A stretch of 64,000 nucleotides of DNA from RGIG1995 sp045645205 (GTDB taxonomy: Bacteria > Bacillota > Clostridia > Oscillospirales > CAG-272): NCBI GenBank assembly GCA_045645205.1, contig JAZRIJ010000043.1:1-64000 (forward strand), in the 5' to 3' direction. Position numbers and translations under genes: made by a program. The notes under the pieces are model-generated. The model saw only the letters and a list, made by a program, of their open reading frames with translations. It was not told the origin of the DNA and did not search any database. Positions within the stretch are counted from its first letter, which is position 1; the number at the start of each line of letters is the position of its first letter. This document shows positions 51,404-59,838 of this stretch, one piece after another.

Positions 51404-52366
51404 CTATTTAGTCTTTGCTGTATATATTTCTTTCATTGCATCATTCATAAAAATTCCGTCTTCGGTAACGATCAGATATTTCACCTCTCTGCTGCCGGCA
51501 TATTCCTCTTCTACCTCATCTGCTCCCATAACGAAAAACGCCGTTGAAAGCGCGTCGCTTTCTGCTCCGGTATTGGCTACGACAATAACGCTGTGAACGC
51601 CGTTGTCAACGGGAAGTCCCGTTTTTGTATCGATTATATGATTGTATTTTTTTCCGTCAATTTCGTAAAACCGCTCATAGTCGCCCGATACCGAAAGATA
51701 ACCGTCATTAAGGCTTACATATCCCATCACCCTGTCCGTGTCAGCAGGATCTTTTATTGCAATTTTCCACGGCTCTCCATCGGGACTTTCACCGAAAACA
51801 CCAATACTGCTTGAAAAAGATACCATTCCCGAGGTTACTCCTTCATTTTTTAAAAGCGCTACAGCCTTGTCGCAGGCATATCCCTTTGCAATACCGCCGA
51901 ATTCAAGAAGAGCATTTTCATTATTTTTTTCAAGAAAATTACCGTTAAAAACCGCATTTGTCTGTATGCTGTCAAGTGCTTTTTTTATTTCGGCATCGGA
52001 AGGATGCCTTGTACTTTTTTCCCAAAGAGCCGTCAATCCTCCTGCAAAAACGGAGAACGCTCCGTCGGTATTCTCTGTTATTACCTCGGCTGTTGTTATT
52101 ATATTCTTTATATCATCGGAAACCTCTATGCCGTTTTCTGATGCATTATATTTTGCCGTCTGTCCGTTTTCGCTGTGTCTTGAAAGAGTTGTATTAAGGG
52201 ATGTAAGAAGCTCGCGGCATTTTTTTATTGAGTCAAAATTGTCGGTATCAGCATTAATTGTCGCAAGGGTATCCATACAAAAAAAGTTTTCTTCAACATA
52301 TTCCCCCTTACAGGCGGTAAGCGATATACAAACAATAAAACACACAAAAAATAATATCCTTTTCAT
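51404..52366 (-). CDS. apbE: FAD:protein FMN transferase ApbE (lipoprotein)
   Basis: This 320-residue enzyme covalently attaches FMN to Thr/Ser of exported flavoproteins such as RnfG/NqrC-type subunits. A lipoprotein signal ends at LTAC (Cys19). FCMDTLATI, LLEFGGIAKGYACDKAV and YNHIIDTKTGLPVDNGVHSVIVVANTGAESDALSTAFFVMG match the family. It overlaps the Gx transporter gene by 4 bp and is third in the NusG-II-Gx-ApbE group. Confidence 0.93.
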   Translation of the reverse strand: MKRILFFVCFIVCISLTACKGEYVEENFFCMDTLATINADTDNFDSIKKCRELLTSLNTTLSRHSENGQTAKYNASENGIEVSDDIKNIITTAEVITENTDGAFSVFAGGLTALWEKSTRHPSDAEIKKALDSIQTNAVFNGNFLEKNNENALLEFGGIAKGYACDKAVALLKNEGVTSGMVSFSSSIGVFGESPDGEPWKIAIKDPADTDRVMGYVSLNDGYLSVSGDYERFYEIDGKKYNHIIDTKTGLPVDNGVHSVIVVANTGAESDALSTAFFVMGADEVEEEYAGSREVKYLIVTEDGIFMNDAMKEIYTAKTK

Positions 52367-52875
52367 AACCTTTTCTCCGCAAATCTACCGAAAACTAAAG
52401 CCAATGCTCCTGTTATTATTCCCGTTATAACCGACACGGGCAGCAACCATTCAAGATACCAAAATATAGCAGTATCCCCGAAAAAAACGGATGCTACGCA
52501 TATCTGCCCTATGTTGTGCAATGACGCGCAGGCAACCGATATACCGATAAAGCTTACTCTATCCTTTATAACATATTTTGAAAGTATTAAGAAAACAAAC
52601 GAAAGTAAACCGCCTCCGAGGGAAAACAAAAACGAGGTAGGCGTACCGAACAAGAGTGCGGTCAATACGCTTTTTGCAAGCATTATCATGAATGCATCAA
52701 GCGTTCCGAGATAGTATATTGAAAGCATAACGCAAATATTTGCAAGCCCTAACTTAAAGCCCGGAATGGGTATGACAAACTGCAAAGGAATAAGCGTCTC
52801 GGCGTAAGAAAAGATCAATGCCGCTGCCGCAAAAAGACCGCCGAAAGCTGCCCTTTTAGCCGACAATGTAGTCAT
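52363..52875 (-). CDS. Gx transporter (heptaprenyl-diphosphate synthase component I-like)
   Basis: This 170-residue membrane protein has five or six helices and the family's FGGLFAAAALIFSYAETLIP and FKLGLANICVMLSIY motifs. Homologues sit beside ApbE and electron-transfer genes and may handle flavin or quinone precursors. The substrate is not known. Confidence 0.85.
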   Translation of the reverse strand: MTTLSAKRAAFGGLFAAAALIFSYAETLIPLQFVIPIPGFKLGLANICVMLSIYYLGTLDAFMIMLAKSVLTALLFGTPTSFLFSLGGGLLSFVFLILSKYVIKDRVSFIGISVACASLHNIGQICVASVFFGDTAIFWYLEWLLPVSVITGIITGALALVFGRFAEKRL

Positions 52876-53224
52876 AATCAGCCTCCCCCTCTCCTGTTAT
52901 TTTCACGAAAAGCCTTGCGGGAATGCAGGCAATAGATTCTCCGGTATCTGATATTTTTCCCATATGAACACAGCTCTGCTCAGGGCAATTTGAGTCTGTA
53001 ACAACGACTTCGCCGTTTTCAATAACAACGCACAGCTTGACACCGCCGTTTTCTATATTAACGGTTCTGTTTTCATCAAGAAGGTATTCTGTTTCTTTGC
53101 CGTCGATCGAGACCACGACCCGCTCCCCCGACTCAAAACCAAAAAGGCGGAAGCAAAAAACCCCCGCCGTTATAAGCAATATTACGGATATAATAACGAT
53201 ATCGCCTAACTTGACCTTTTTCAT
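52856..53224 (-). CDS. NusG domain II membrane-anchored protein
   Basis: This 122-residue protein has one N-terminal membrane helix followed by a NusG-II beta domain (TVNIENGGVKLCVVIENGEVVVTDSNCPEQSCVHMGKI), with the conserved CPEQSC and a Cys at SIACIPARL. ATG 53224 has AAAGGTG upstream. It precedes the Gx transporter and ApbE and probably acts with them outside the membrane. Confidence 0.88.
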   Translation of the reverse strand: MKKVKLGDIVIISVILLITAGVFCFRLFGFESGERVVVSIDGKETEYLLDENRTVNIENGGVKLCVVIENGEVVVTDSNCPEQSCVHMGKISDTGESIACIPARLFVKITGEGEADYDYIVG

Positions 53225-53261
53225 GTAACACCTTTTTGTGAAATCTTTATCTTCAACGAAA

Positions 53262-53290
53262 ATTATACACTTTTTTATCATAAGTGTCAA
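53262..53290 (-). promoter_or_regulatory. Promoter of the NusG-II-Gx-apbE operon
   Basis: On the minus strand, TTGACA (53285-53290) and TATAAT (53262-53267) are separated by 17 bp. Confidence 0.8.
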
Positions 53291-53362
53291 CATGATTTTC
53301 GGTTAATATGTTTAATAAAAACTATGTGTTTTTCACTTAAACAAAAATTGTGGCTGCCCACT

Positions 53363-53674
53363 TCATTTCTTAATAAGATCTTTTACCAATGATGCAATAG
53401 TATCAAGCTGAGTATCATTCAGCTTCTTCATATCATCGACAATAGCGGTTAGTTTAGAAGGATTTGCAGAGCTAATATCAAAAAACTCTGCAGGCGACAC
53501 CCCTAAGTACTGACATATATAGAAAATCCCAGCCAATGAAGGCATAGATTTTCCAGTTTCAATATTATTAATATATCCTGCGTTCTGCCCAATAGACAAA
53601 CTCATTTCACGGGCAGATACTCTTTTTTGTACTCGAAGCTTTGCAAGCCTCAATGCAAAATCCTTTTCATCCAT
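53363..53674 (-). CDS. XRE-family transcriptional regulator
   Basis: This 103-residue protein has a helix-turn-helix from the Cro/CI class at about residues 5-65 (RLAKLRVQKRVSAREMSLSIGQNAGYINNIETGKSMPSLAGIF). A short helical C-terminus follows. It is divergent from the sigma4/alpha-CTD gene, 232 bp away, and may regulate it. Base composition is A/T-rich, like that gene. Confidence 0.85.
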   Translation of the reverse strand: MDEKDFALRLAKLRVQKRVSAREMSLSIGQNAGYINNIETGKSMPSLAGIFYICQYLGVSPAEFFDISSANPSKLTAIVDDMKKLNDTQLDTIASLVKDLIKK

Positions 53675-53745
53675 TTAAACACCACCTTTATTATATTATA
53701 TCCCATACAAATAGCAGAAATATGTGTTTAAAGGCTTTAATGCTA

Positions 53746-53774
53746 TTGATTTATTGGTTTGTAGATGATATAAT
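53746..53774 (+). promoter_or_regulatory. Promoter of the sigma4/alpha-CTD fusion gene
   Basis: TTGATT (53746-53751) and TATAAT (53769-53774) are separated by 17 bp. Confidence 0.65.
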
Positions 53775-53792
53775 ACTAGAAATAACGGATAC

Positions 53793-53811
53793 TAACCAAT
53801 TCAATTGGTTA
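53793..53811. promoter_or_regulatory. Palindrome downstream of the 53746 promoter
   Basis: TAACCAAT-TCA-ATTGGTTA has perfect 8-bp arms and lies just downstream of the likely start of transcription. It is a candidate operator for the flanking XRE regulator or the fusion protein. Confidence 0.5.
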
Positions 53812-53906
53812 ATAAAATTTGGCGGTACGTATCAAACAATTTAGTACACTAAAAAACTAAAGAAAGAATCTATTAAAATCAATAAATAAAAAAGGATATA
53901 AAACAA

Positions 53907-54551
53907 ATGAAACGTGAATATTTATATGAACCATATCCACTAAATTTTTTAAAGACAATAGCTATCAATTGGAATTTTGATGTTCCCACAGAAATTACTA
54001 ACGATATTGCCGCAGGAGTGCAATACGTAATATCAACCTTGTCTGATAAAGGTCAGAAAGTTATTTATTATCGGTATCAAGAACGAAAAACTTATGAAGA
54101 AATTGCTGAAATTATGTCTTTATCAATAGAACGAATACGCCAGATTGAATATAACGCTTTGCATAAACTTCAAAAACCATACCGCTGGAATATAATGCAG
54201 TATGGTGTTATTGGATATACCCAAAAAATGTCAGACCTTTCCTATGAAAGAGGTTATAATGAAGGCTATACAGTCGGATATCATTCAGGCGTTCATAATG
54301 CGGGAGACGGTGTTGAAAAAAATCTTTTACTTCTTGATTGTTTAAAACAGCCAATTGAACAATTAAATTTATCAGTACGTTCGTTTAACTGTCTGAAACG
54401 GTCTGGGTATAACACAGTTGGAGAAGTATCACGTCTTGATAATGAAAGTATTCAACAGATTAAAAGCCTTAAAAAAAACAATAAAAATGAGATTGCCAAT
54501 GTTTTGGAAAATTTGGGTATAAACCATACTGCATGGTCAATTTATTTATAG
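53907..54551 (+). CDS. Sigma-70 region 4 / RNA polymerase alpha C-terminal domain fusion protein
   Basis: This 214-residue putative transcription regulator has a sigma-70 region 4 helix-turn-helix at residues 41-90 (LSDKGQKVIYYRYQERKTYEEIAEIMSLSIERIRQIE), able to recognise a -35-type site. A Gly/Tyr-rich linker (113-130, YERGYNEGYTVGYHSG) and a helix-hairpin-helix at about 148-205 follow. The latter is an almost complete alpha-CTD signature (PIEQLNLSVRSFNCLKR and tvGEVSRL). There is no core sigma region 2, so it cannot act as a full sigma factor. It could recruit or mimic polymerase parts. AAAGGAT precedes ATG 53907. The function is unknown. Confidence 0.8.
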   Translation: MKREYLYEPYPLNFLKTIAINWNFDVPTEITNDIAAGVQYVISTLSDKGQKVIYYRYQERKTYEEIAEIMSLSIERIRQIEYNALHKLQKPYRWNIMQYGVIGYTQKMSDLSYERGYNEGYTVGYHSGVHNAGDGVEKNLLLLDCLKQPIEQLNLSVRSFNCLKRSGYNTVGEVSRLDNESIQQIKSLKKNNKNEIANVLENLGINHTAWSIYL

Positions 54552-54612
54552 TAAAGCATTAACTACAACTTCATACATACCCCCCTTTTTCATGTTATTT
54601 TTGCAAAAGCTC

Positions 54613-54641
54613 TTGACTTTTAATAAGGTTGGTGATAAAAT
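54613..54641 (+). promoter_or_regulatory. Promoter of the tetR-ABC operon
   Basis: TTGACT (54613-54618) and TAAAAT (54636-54641) are separated by 17 bp. Confidence 0.65.
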
Positions 54642-54684
54642 AACAATCGATATATAACAACAACTATATTAAGAGGGGGACATT

Positions 54685-55245
54685 ATGCCGCCTAAAGTAA
54701 AAATAACAAAAGAAGATATTATAAACGCCGCCGTTGACATTGTACGTAATAACGGAGCGCAGGCAATTAATGCAAGAACGGTTGCCTCAATATTGAACTG
54801 TTCTACACAGCCTGTATTCTCTAATTTTGCAACAATGGATGAACTACGCATTGCCGTTGTAGAAAAATCAGATTTATTGTGCGAAGAATATATGCAACGT
54901 GAAGTAGAAAGCGGAAACTTCCCCACTTACAAGGCAAACGGTATGGCGTATATTCGATTTGCCAAAGAGGAGAAAGAGCTGTTTAAGCTTTTATATATGC
55001 GCAACAGAATGGGAGAAGCAATTCCCGAAGAATCGGAGCATATCAACAAAATGGAATCTATTGTGCATAATAACACCGGACTTGTCGGCGCAGATGCAAG
55101 GCTGTTCCATCTTGAGATGTGGGCGTATGTTCACGGAATTGCTACAATGTTTGCAACAGGATTTCTTGATCTTGATTGGGAGCTTGTCAGCAAAATGCTT
55201 ACAGACGCCTATCAAGGACTGAGAAAGCAGTACGGAATGGAGTAA
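54685..55245 (+). CDS. TetR-family transcriptional regulator
   Basis: This 186-residue protein has a TetR-type HTH at about residues 6-52 (ITKEDIINAAVDIVRNNGAQAINARTVASILNCSTQPVFSNFATMDEL). The C-terminal ligand domain contains a WAYVHGIATMFATGFLD segment of the WHG type. AGAGGGGG precedes ATG 54685. It lies 6 bp before an ABC-exporter ATPase and probably controls it. Confidence 0.87.
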   Translation: MPPKVKITKEDIINAAVDIVRNNGAQAINARTVASILNCSTQPVFSNFATMDELRIAVVEKSDLLCEEYMQREVESGNFPTYKANGMAYIRFAKEEKELFKLLYMRNRMGEAIPEESEHINKMESIVHNNTGLVGADARLFHLEMWAYVHGIATMFATGFLDLDWELVSKMLTDAYQGLRKQYGME

Positions 55246-55251
55246 TTAGAA

Positions 55252-55980
55252 ATGGATGCTATCAAAATAGAAGGATTAACTAAAAAATATAATGATGTGG
55301 TTGCAGTTGACAATCTCTTTCTTTCTATTTACAAGGGAGAGTTATTTTCTCTGCTCGGTGTAAACGGAGCCGGCAAAACCACAACAATCAAAATGCTTTC
55401 CTGTCTTACGCAGCCAACAAGCGGAGATGCTTTTTTAAACGGAAAAAGTATTTGCAAAGATACTTCCGCTGTAAAAAAACTGATTGCAGTATCACCGCAG
55501 GAAACTGCTGTTGCCCGCGGTCTTTCGGTAAGAGAAAATCTTGAACTAATGTGTGGAGTTCACGGATTTCCTACCGAAAAACGCGAGAAAAAAATAGATG
55601 AGCTTACCAAGCTTCTCGGATTAAATGAAATCAGCAACAAGAAGGCGGCAAAGCTTTCAGGCGGTTGGCAGCGCAGACTGAGTATTGCAATGGCGCTTAT
55701 CAGTGAGCCGGAAATTTTGTTCCTTGACGAACCCACACTTGGACTTGATGTAATCGCACGTAGTGATCTGTGGGATATTATTCGTTCCTTAAAGGGTAAA
55801 GTAACAATTATTCTTACAACTCACTATATGGAAGAAGCCGAGGCGCTTTCTGACCGTATTGCAATTATGAAAGACGGCAAACTTCTGATTTGTGATACTG
55901 CCGATAAGATTAAGGAAACAGCGCAGACTGATAATTTTGAACAAGCCTTTGTTCGTATTGTTAGGGGGATGAAGAAATGA
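55252..55980 (+). CDS. ABC transporter ATP-binding protein
   Basis: This 242-residue ATPase has Walker A GVNGAGKTT, the Q-loop, signature AKLSGGWQRRLSIAMALI, Walker B ILFLDEPTLGLD and the switch His in TTHYMEEAE. The type (CcmA/DrrA-like) pairs with ABC-2 permeases for drug or lipid export. It overlaps the permease gene by 4 bp. Confidence 0.92.
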   Translation: MDAIKIEGLTKKYNDVVAVDNLFLSIYKGELFSLLGVNGAGKTTTIKMLSCLTQPTSGDAFLNGKSICKDTSAVKKLIAVSPQETAVARGLSVRENLELMCGVHGFPTEKREKKIDELTKLLGLNEISNKKAAKLSGGWQRRLSIAMALISEPEILFLDEPTLGLDVIARSDLWDIIRSLKGKVTIILTTHYMEEAEALSDRIAIMKDGKLLICDTADKIKETAQTDNFEQAFVRIVRGMKK

Positions 55981-56708
55981 GAATGTGGACATTTGCAAAC
56001 AGAAACACAAAAGAAATTTTGCGAGACCCTCTCAATTTGGCTTTTGGATTGGGCTTTCCACTTGTACTGATTTTTTTACTAACCGCAATACAGGCAAATG
56101 CTCCTGTAAGTCTTTTTGAGATACAACATTTAACACCCGGTATTACAATATTCGGTCTTTCCTTTATAACGCTGTTTTCATCAACAATAATAGCAAAAGA
56201 CAGAGGCAGCTCCCTTCTCCAAAGGCTATATACCACACCGATGACTTCCATTGATTTTATTCTCGGATATACATTACCCATTATCCCTATTGCGATTGCT
56301 CAATGTATAGTTTGCTATATTGCAGCCATCGTTCTCGGACTTGAAGTTACGGTAAATATTTTATATGCCGTTGTATTTATTATTCCGGTATCTATACTTT
56401 TTATTGCCCTCGGACTTCTTTGCGGAAGTGTGTTTACCGATAAGCAAGTCGGCGGTATATGCGGCGCATTGCTTACAAACCTATCCGCTTGGTTATCGGG
56501 AATATGGTTTGACCTTGAGCTTGTCGGCGGAATTTTTCAAAAGATTGCAAATTTGTTGCCCTTTGTTCACGCCGTAGAGTTAGAACGCGCCGTACTCTCA
56601 GGAAATTTTGCTGATGTTTTTCCTCATATATGGTGGGTACTTGCATATGATGCCGTTGTGCTCACAGCAGCAGTATTATTGTTTCTGCGTCAAATGAATA
56701 AACAATAA
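55977..56708 (+). CDS. ABC-2 type transporter permease
   Basis: This 243-residue membrane protein has six hydrophobic segments. KDRGSSLLQRLYTTPMTSIDFILGYTLP is a typical ABC-2 permease motif, and GGICGALLTNLSAWLSGIWF follows. It is the export channel for the ATPase. The substrate is not evident. Confidence 0.9.
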   Translation: MRMWTFANRNTKEILRDPLNLAFGLGFPLVLIFLLTAIQANAPVSLFEIQHLTPGITIFGLSFITLFSSTIIAKDRGSSLLQRLYTTPMTSIDFILGYTLPIIPIAIAQCIVCYIAAIVLGLEVTVNILYAVVFIIPVSILFIALGLLCGSVFTDKQVGGICGALLTNLSAWLSGIWFDLELVGGIFQKIANLLPFVHAVELERAVLSGNFADVFPHIWWVLAYDAVVLTAAVLLFLRQMNKQ

Positions 56709-56718
56709 ATAAAATCTC

Positions 56719-58083
56719 CTATTCACTTGCTTTTATGGCGTTGTAAATCTGAGACAATGTGTTCCACGTTGTTGAAGTTACAACGCCTGTTTCTTTTATG
56801 CCAAACAATCTTTGAAAGGCTTTTACTGCATCTTCTGTTTGATCATCAAACTCGCCATTGACAGTTAAATTTGGTAATTCCGGATATATTTCCGCCACTT
56901 TATTTAAATAACTCTGCAAATATCGCACCTCAGTCCCCACACTACCCAATACAAGTATATTACCTTGATATGGAACGGCTGTCTCAGAAAATGCGCTCGG
57001 CGGAAGACTTGAATAAAGTCCGTCATATACATCGAGCAACACATTCCATACCTCTTGGGTTACCACACCGTCAGGTTCAAAACCAAATATACGCTGAAAT
57101 GCCGTAACAGATTGATAAGTTTTTTCTCCAAAAACACCTATTATATCCAACGGCGGAACACGGCCGTCAAAGGTTGAGACAAACAACAGATAATATTGTA
57201 AAAGCTTTACTAAATTTCCAACACTTCCGTACCGTAATTCCGAGCGTAATTCTGCAGGAATATCCTCAAGCTGCTGTCCCTGATATACAAGATAATTCAG
57301 ACGGTATAGGCTGTCAAGCACATATAACAGCTTATAATATGTATCCTTTTCTACTCTGCCCGTTACATTTAAATCAAATATCCGTTGAAACTCCCTTACT
57401 GCGTCTGATGTCTCTCCTCCGTATATACCGTTTGTATTTTCTATGTATGGAATAGTAGTATAGTTTGCGGATATTCTGTTCAATGCAATTTGAAGACTGC
57501 TTATATCCGCCCCGGACTGCCCCTGAAACATAGGGTAATCAAAAAAAATGCCGTTTTGCAGTCCGCTGACCGTTGCATTTCTTATAATTATAATGTCTCT
57601 GCCGTAATAATATCTAAGTATTTCCTCATAGCCACTCCCGTTTTCAGCCATTTCAATACTGCCCTCTACCGACAGTCCGCGGCAACGTATTCCTTCATAG
57701 CAGATCTCGGCATTTATGGGATCAACATCATATTCTCTTGATATATACTCATTAAAAATATTGTCAACAATTTCGTTTATATTGCCGTAAACGCCTGCCG
57801 AATATACATAATCCAAGTCAAGCACAGGGTCATTGGTTATATCAAAGCCATACCCTTGTTTCCTGTACGACCTGTCAATTATTCTGTATAACGCGCGGCT
57901 TATTTGAGCGTATATTACAGCATACAACGCTTGTTCCGGTATGTTTGGGTCAATGGTGGTGGATGCGACACTTTTTATATAATCAGGAAAAGAAACCGTT
58001 ACATTTTCTGCTTCTTCATCAGGTGCGCCGAGATGTACGGTTATGTACGCCGGTATATCCGGCAAAGCATATTCATTTGTCAT
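56719..58083 (-). CDS. SpoIID-like protein with three peptidoglycan-binding domains
   Basis: This 454-residue protein has an N-terminal region related to the SpoIID/LytB domain (ITVHLGAPDEEAENVTVSFPDYIKSVASTTIDPNIPEQALYAVIYAQISRALYR) and RCRGLSVEGSIEMAENG. Three PG_binding_1 repeats follow: about 196-258, 286-352 and 382-445 (for example GIYGGETSDAVREFQRIF, GVFGEKTYQSVTAFQRIF and GEFDDQTEDAVKAFQRLF). No signal peptide is visible. It is probably a wall- or spore-associated peptidoglycan-remodelling or sensing protein. It overlaps its partner gene by 4 bp. Confidence 0.82.
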   Translation of the reverse strand: MTNEYALPDIPAYITVHLGAPDEEAENVTVSFPDYIKSVASTTIDPNIPEQALYAVIYAQISRALYRIIDRSYRKQGYGFDITNDPVLDLDYVYSAGVYGNINEIVDNIFNEYISREYDVDPINAEICYEGIRCRGLSVEGSIEMAENGSGYEEILRYYYGRDIIIIRNATVSGLQNGIFFDYPMFQGQSGADISSLQIALNRISANYTTIPYIENTNGIYGGETSDAVREFQRIFDLNVTGRVEKDTYYKLLYVLDSLYRLNYLVYQGQQLEDIPAELRSELRYGSVGNLVKLLQYYLLFVSTFDGRVPPLDIIGVFGEKTYQSVTAFQRIFGFEPDGVVTQEVWNVLLDVYDGLYSSLPPSAFSETAVPYQGNILVLGSVGTEVRYLQSYLNKVAEIYPELPNLTVNGEFDDQTEDAVKAFQRLFGIKETGVVTSTTWNTLSQIYNAIKASE

Positions 58084-58385
58084 ATTTCTGCCTCCACAGG
58101 ATAATTATATAACGGAAACATACCCACGTTCTGAATAGTTGTTATATTCTGCATTATGGGTATATCTCCATATTCGCTTTCAATAAATCCGTCAGCATAA
58201 ACGTTAATCATATAATCATTTGCCGTTTGTAATGTAATAGTCTCTGTTTTTCCGTCAAGTCCTGTTATATATTCTCCTAAGGTTTCGTTTCCCCTTTTTA
58301 AAACAATTCTTGCGTTAACAACGGGAGATGCTCCATTTGCATACCTCACGTTAACTATAAGGTATCCGATAGCGTTTGTATCCAT
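58080..58385 (-). CDS. Carboxypeptidase-regulatory-like beta-sandwich protein
   Basis: This 101-residue protein reads YLIVNVRYANGASPVVNARIVLKRGNETLGEYITGLDGKTETITLQTANDYMINVYADGF, the CarboxypepD_reg-like/transthyretin-type fold. ATG 58385 has GGAGG upstream and is followed by a PG-binding partner with a 4-bp overlap. A translationally linked pair. The function is unknown; an extracellular or coat association is possible. Confidence 0.75.
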   Translation of the reverse strand: MDTNAIGYLIVNVRYANGASPVVNARIVLKRGNETLGEYITGLDGKTETITLQTANDYMINVYADGFIESEYGDIPIMQNITTIQNVGMFPLYNYPVEAEI

Positions 58386-58452
58386 ATAATCCTCCAATAT
58401 GCTGTTTATATATTATATGAAACCAAACACACTTTTGATTATTGCATAAAAA

Positions 58453-58478
58453 AACACCGCAGAAACAACTGCGATGTT
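58453..58478 (-). terminator. Terminator of ftsZ
   Basis: On the minus strand AACATCGCAG and CTGCGGTGTT form a 10-bp stem with one U-G pair, followed by TTTTTT. Similar in core to the apbE terminator. Confidence 0.75.
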
Positions 58479-58498
58479 TTCAAAAAATACATATTAAA

Positions 58499-59662
58499 TT
58501 AGTTATTCTTTTTGAGAAGTGAAAGAATATCGTCAAAGTCGCTATCGGATATACCGTTGCCTACCTCGTCAGACTCGTTGCTGTTATCAGCATATTCATT
58601 TCTGAAAAGTCCGCTGTTGTCATCAAAATCATCAACGGGAGCTGCAGCTTTAACTTCATCAGCCTGCTTTGCAACTGTATATGCTTCCTGTGAAGCGCCC
58701 TTCTTTGCAGACTCAAAGCCTGTTGCAATAACAGTAACCTTCATCTCATCTTCAAGATTCTTATCAAATGTAGCCCCCCAGATAACCTGTGCATCGGGAT
58801 GAGCTTCATTCTTGATCATGCTTGATGCAATGTCAACCTCTTCGAGAGCAATGTCAGGAGATGCTGTAATATTAACAAGTATACCTCTTGCGCCCTTGAT
58901 AGATGTTTCAAGCAAGGGGCTGGAGATTGCAAGCTTAGCAGCCTGTTCTGCCTTGTCCTTACCTGTAGCCTGACCGACACCCATATGAGCGTTGCCTGCG
59001 TTAGACATAATAGCTGTAACGTCTGCAAAGTCAAGGTTAATAACACCTGTTACATTGATAAGCTCGGAAATGCTCTGTACACCCTGTCTCAAAACGTCGT
59101 CTGCAATAATAAATGCATTGAGAAGAGTAAGTCTTGTTTCGGAAACCTGCTTAAGACGCTCGTTGGGAATGATTACAAGAGAGTCAACGCACTCGCCGAG
59201 CTTCTTTATACCCTCTTCAGCAAGCTCCATTCTCTTCTTACCTTCAAAAAGAAAGGGTTTCGTAACGATACCAACTGTAAGTATTCCCATATCCTTTGCA
59301 ATCTTTGCAACTACGGGAGCAGCTCCTGTTCCTGTTCCGCCGCCCATACCTGTTGTGATAAACACCATATCTGTTCCGCGGAGAATATTTGAAATTTCTT
59401 CAGCGCTTTCTTCGGCAGCGCGGTGTCCAATCTCGGGGTTAGCGCCCGCTCCTCTGCCTCTTGTCAGCTTTTCGCCGATAACGATTTTATGTGTTGCGCC
59501 CGATGTCTCAAGCACCTGTTTATCTGTATTTACTGCAATAAATTCAACGCCTCTTACACCTGCTTCGATCATGCGGTTTACAGCATTTGTACCGCCTCCG
59601 CCGACACCTACAACTTTAATATTAACTCCGCTGCTGTTTGCTTCTTCAAACTCAAATGCCAT
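58499..59662 (-). CDS. ftsZ: Cell division protein FtsZ
   Basis: This 387-residue tubulin homologue forms the division ring. VVGVGGGGTNAVNRM, the GTP loop GGGTGTGAAPVVA, FEGKKRMELAEEG and NLDFADV are all present. A long acidic linker (DEVKAAAPVDDFDDNSG) and a C-terminal SDFDDILSLLKK tail (partner-binding peptide) follow. AGGAGG precedes ATG 59662. It is the last gene of the division cluster. zapA lies 46 kb away on the other strand. Confidence 0.98.
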   Translation of the reverse strand: MAFEFEEANSSGVNIKVVGVGGGGTNAVNRMIEAGVRGVEFIAVNTDKQVLETSGATHKIVIGEKLTRGRGAGANPEIGHRAAEESAEEISNILRGTDMVFITTGMGGGTGTGAAPVVAKIAKDMGILTVGIVTKPFLFEGKKRMELAEEGIKKLGECVDSLVIIPNERLKQVSETRLTLLNAFIIADDVLRQGVQSISELINVTGVINLDFADVTAIMSNAGNAHMGVGQATGKDKAEQAAKLAISSPLLETSIKGARGILVNITASPDIALEEVDIASSMIKNEAHPDAQVIWGATFDKNLEDEMKVTVIATGFESAKKGASQEAYTVAKQADEVKAAAPVDDFDDNSGLFRNEYADNSNESDEVGNGISDSDFDDILSLLKKNN

Positions 59663-59746
59663 TTTTGCTTCCTCCTATATATTATAAATCCTGTATATTT
59701 TACATAGTTTATTTTTTAACCCCAAAAAATTGCCTATATATAAATA

Positions 59747-59775
59747 ATGATAATACTTTTCCGCTTAATTAGCAA
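59747..59775 (-). promoter_or_regulatory. Possible promoter for ftsZ
   Basis: On the minus strand, TTGCTA (59770-59775) and TATCAT (59747-59752) are separated by 17 bp in the 176-bp ftsQ-ftsZ gap. Both elements are weak. Confidence 0.35.
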
Positions 59776-59838
59776 GAACTTTTTAAATTATTCACGATAT
59801 ATTTACATTTAACAAATTATTTTATACTAAAACAGAAA

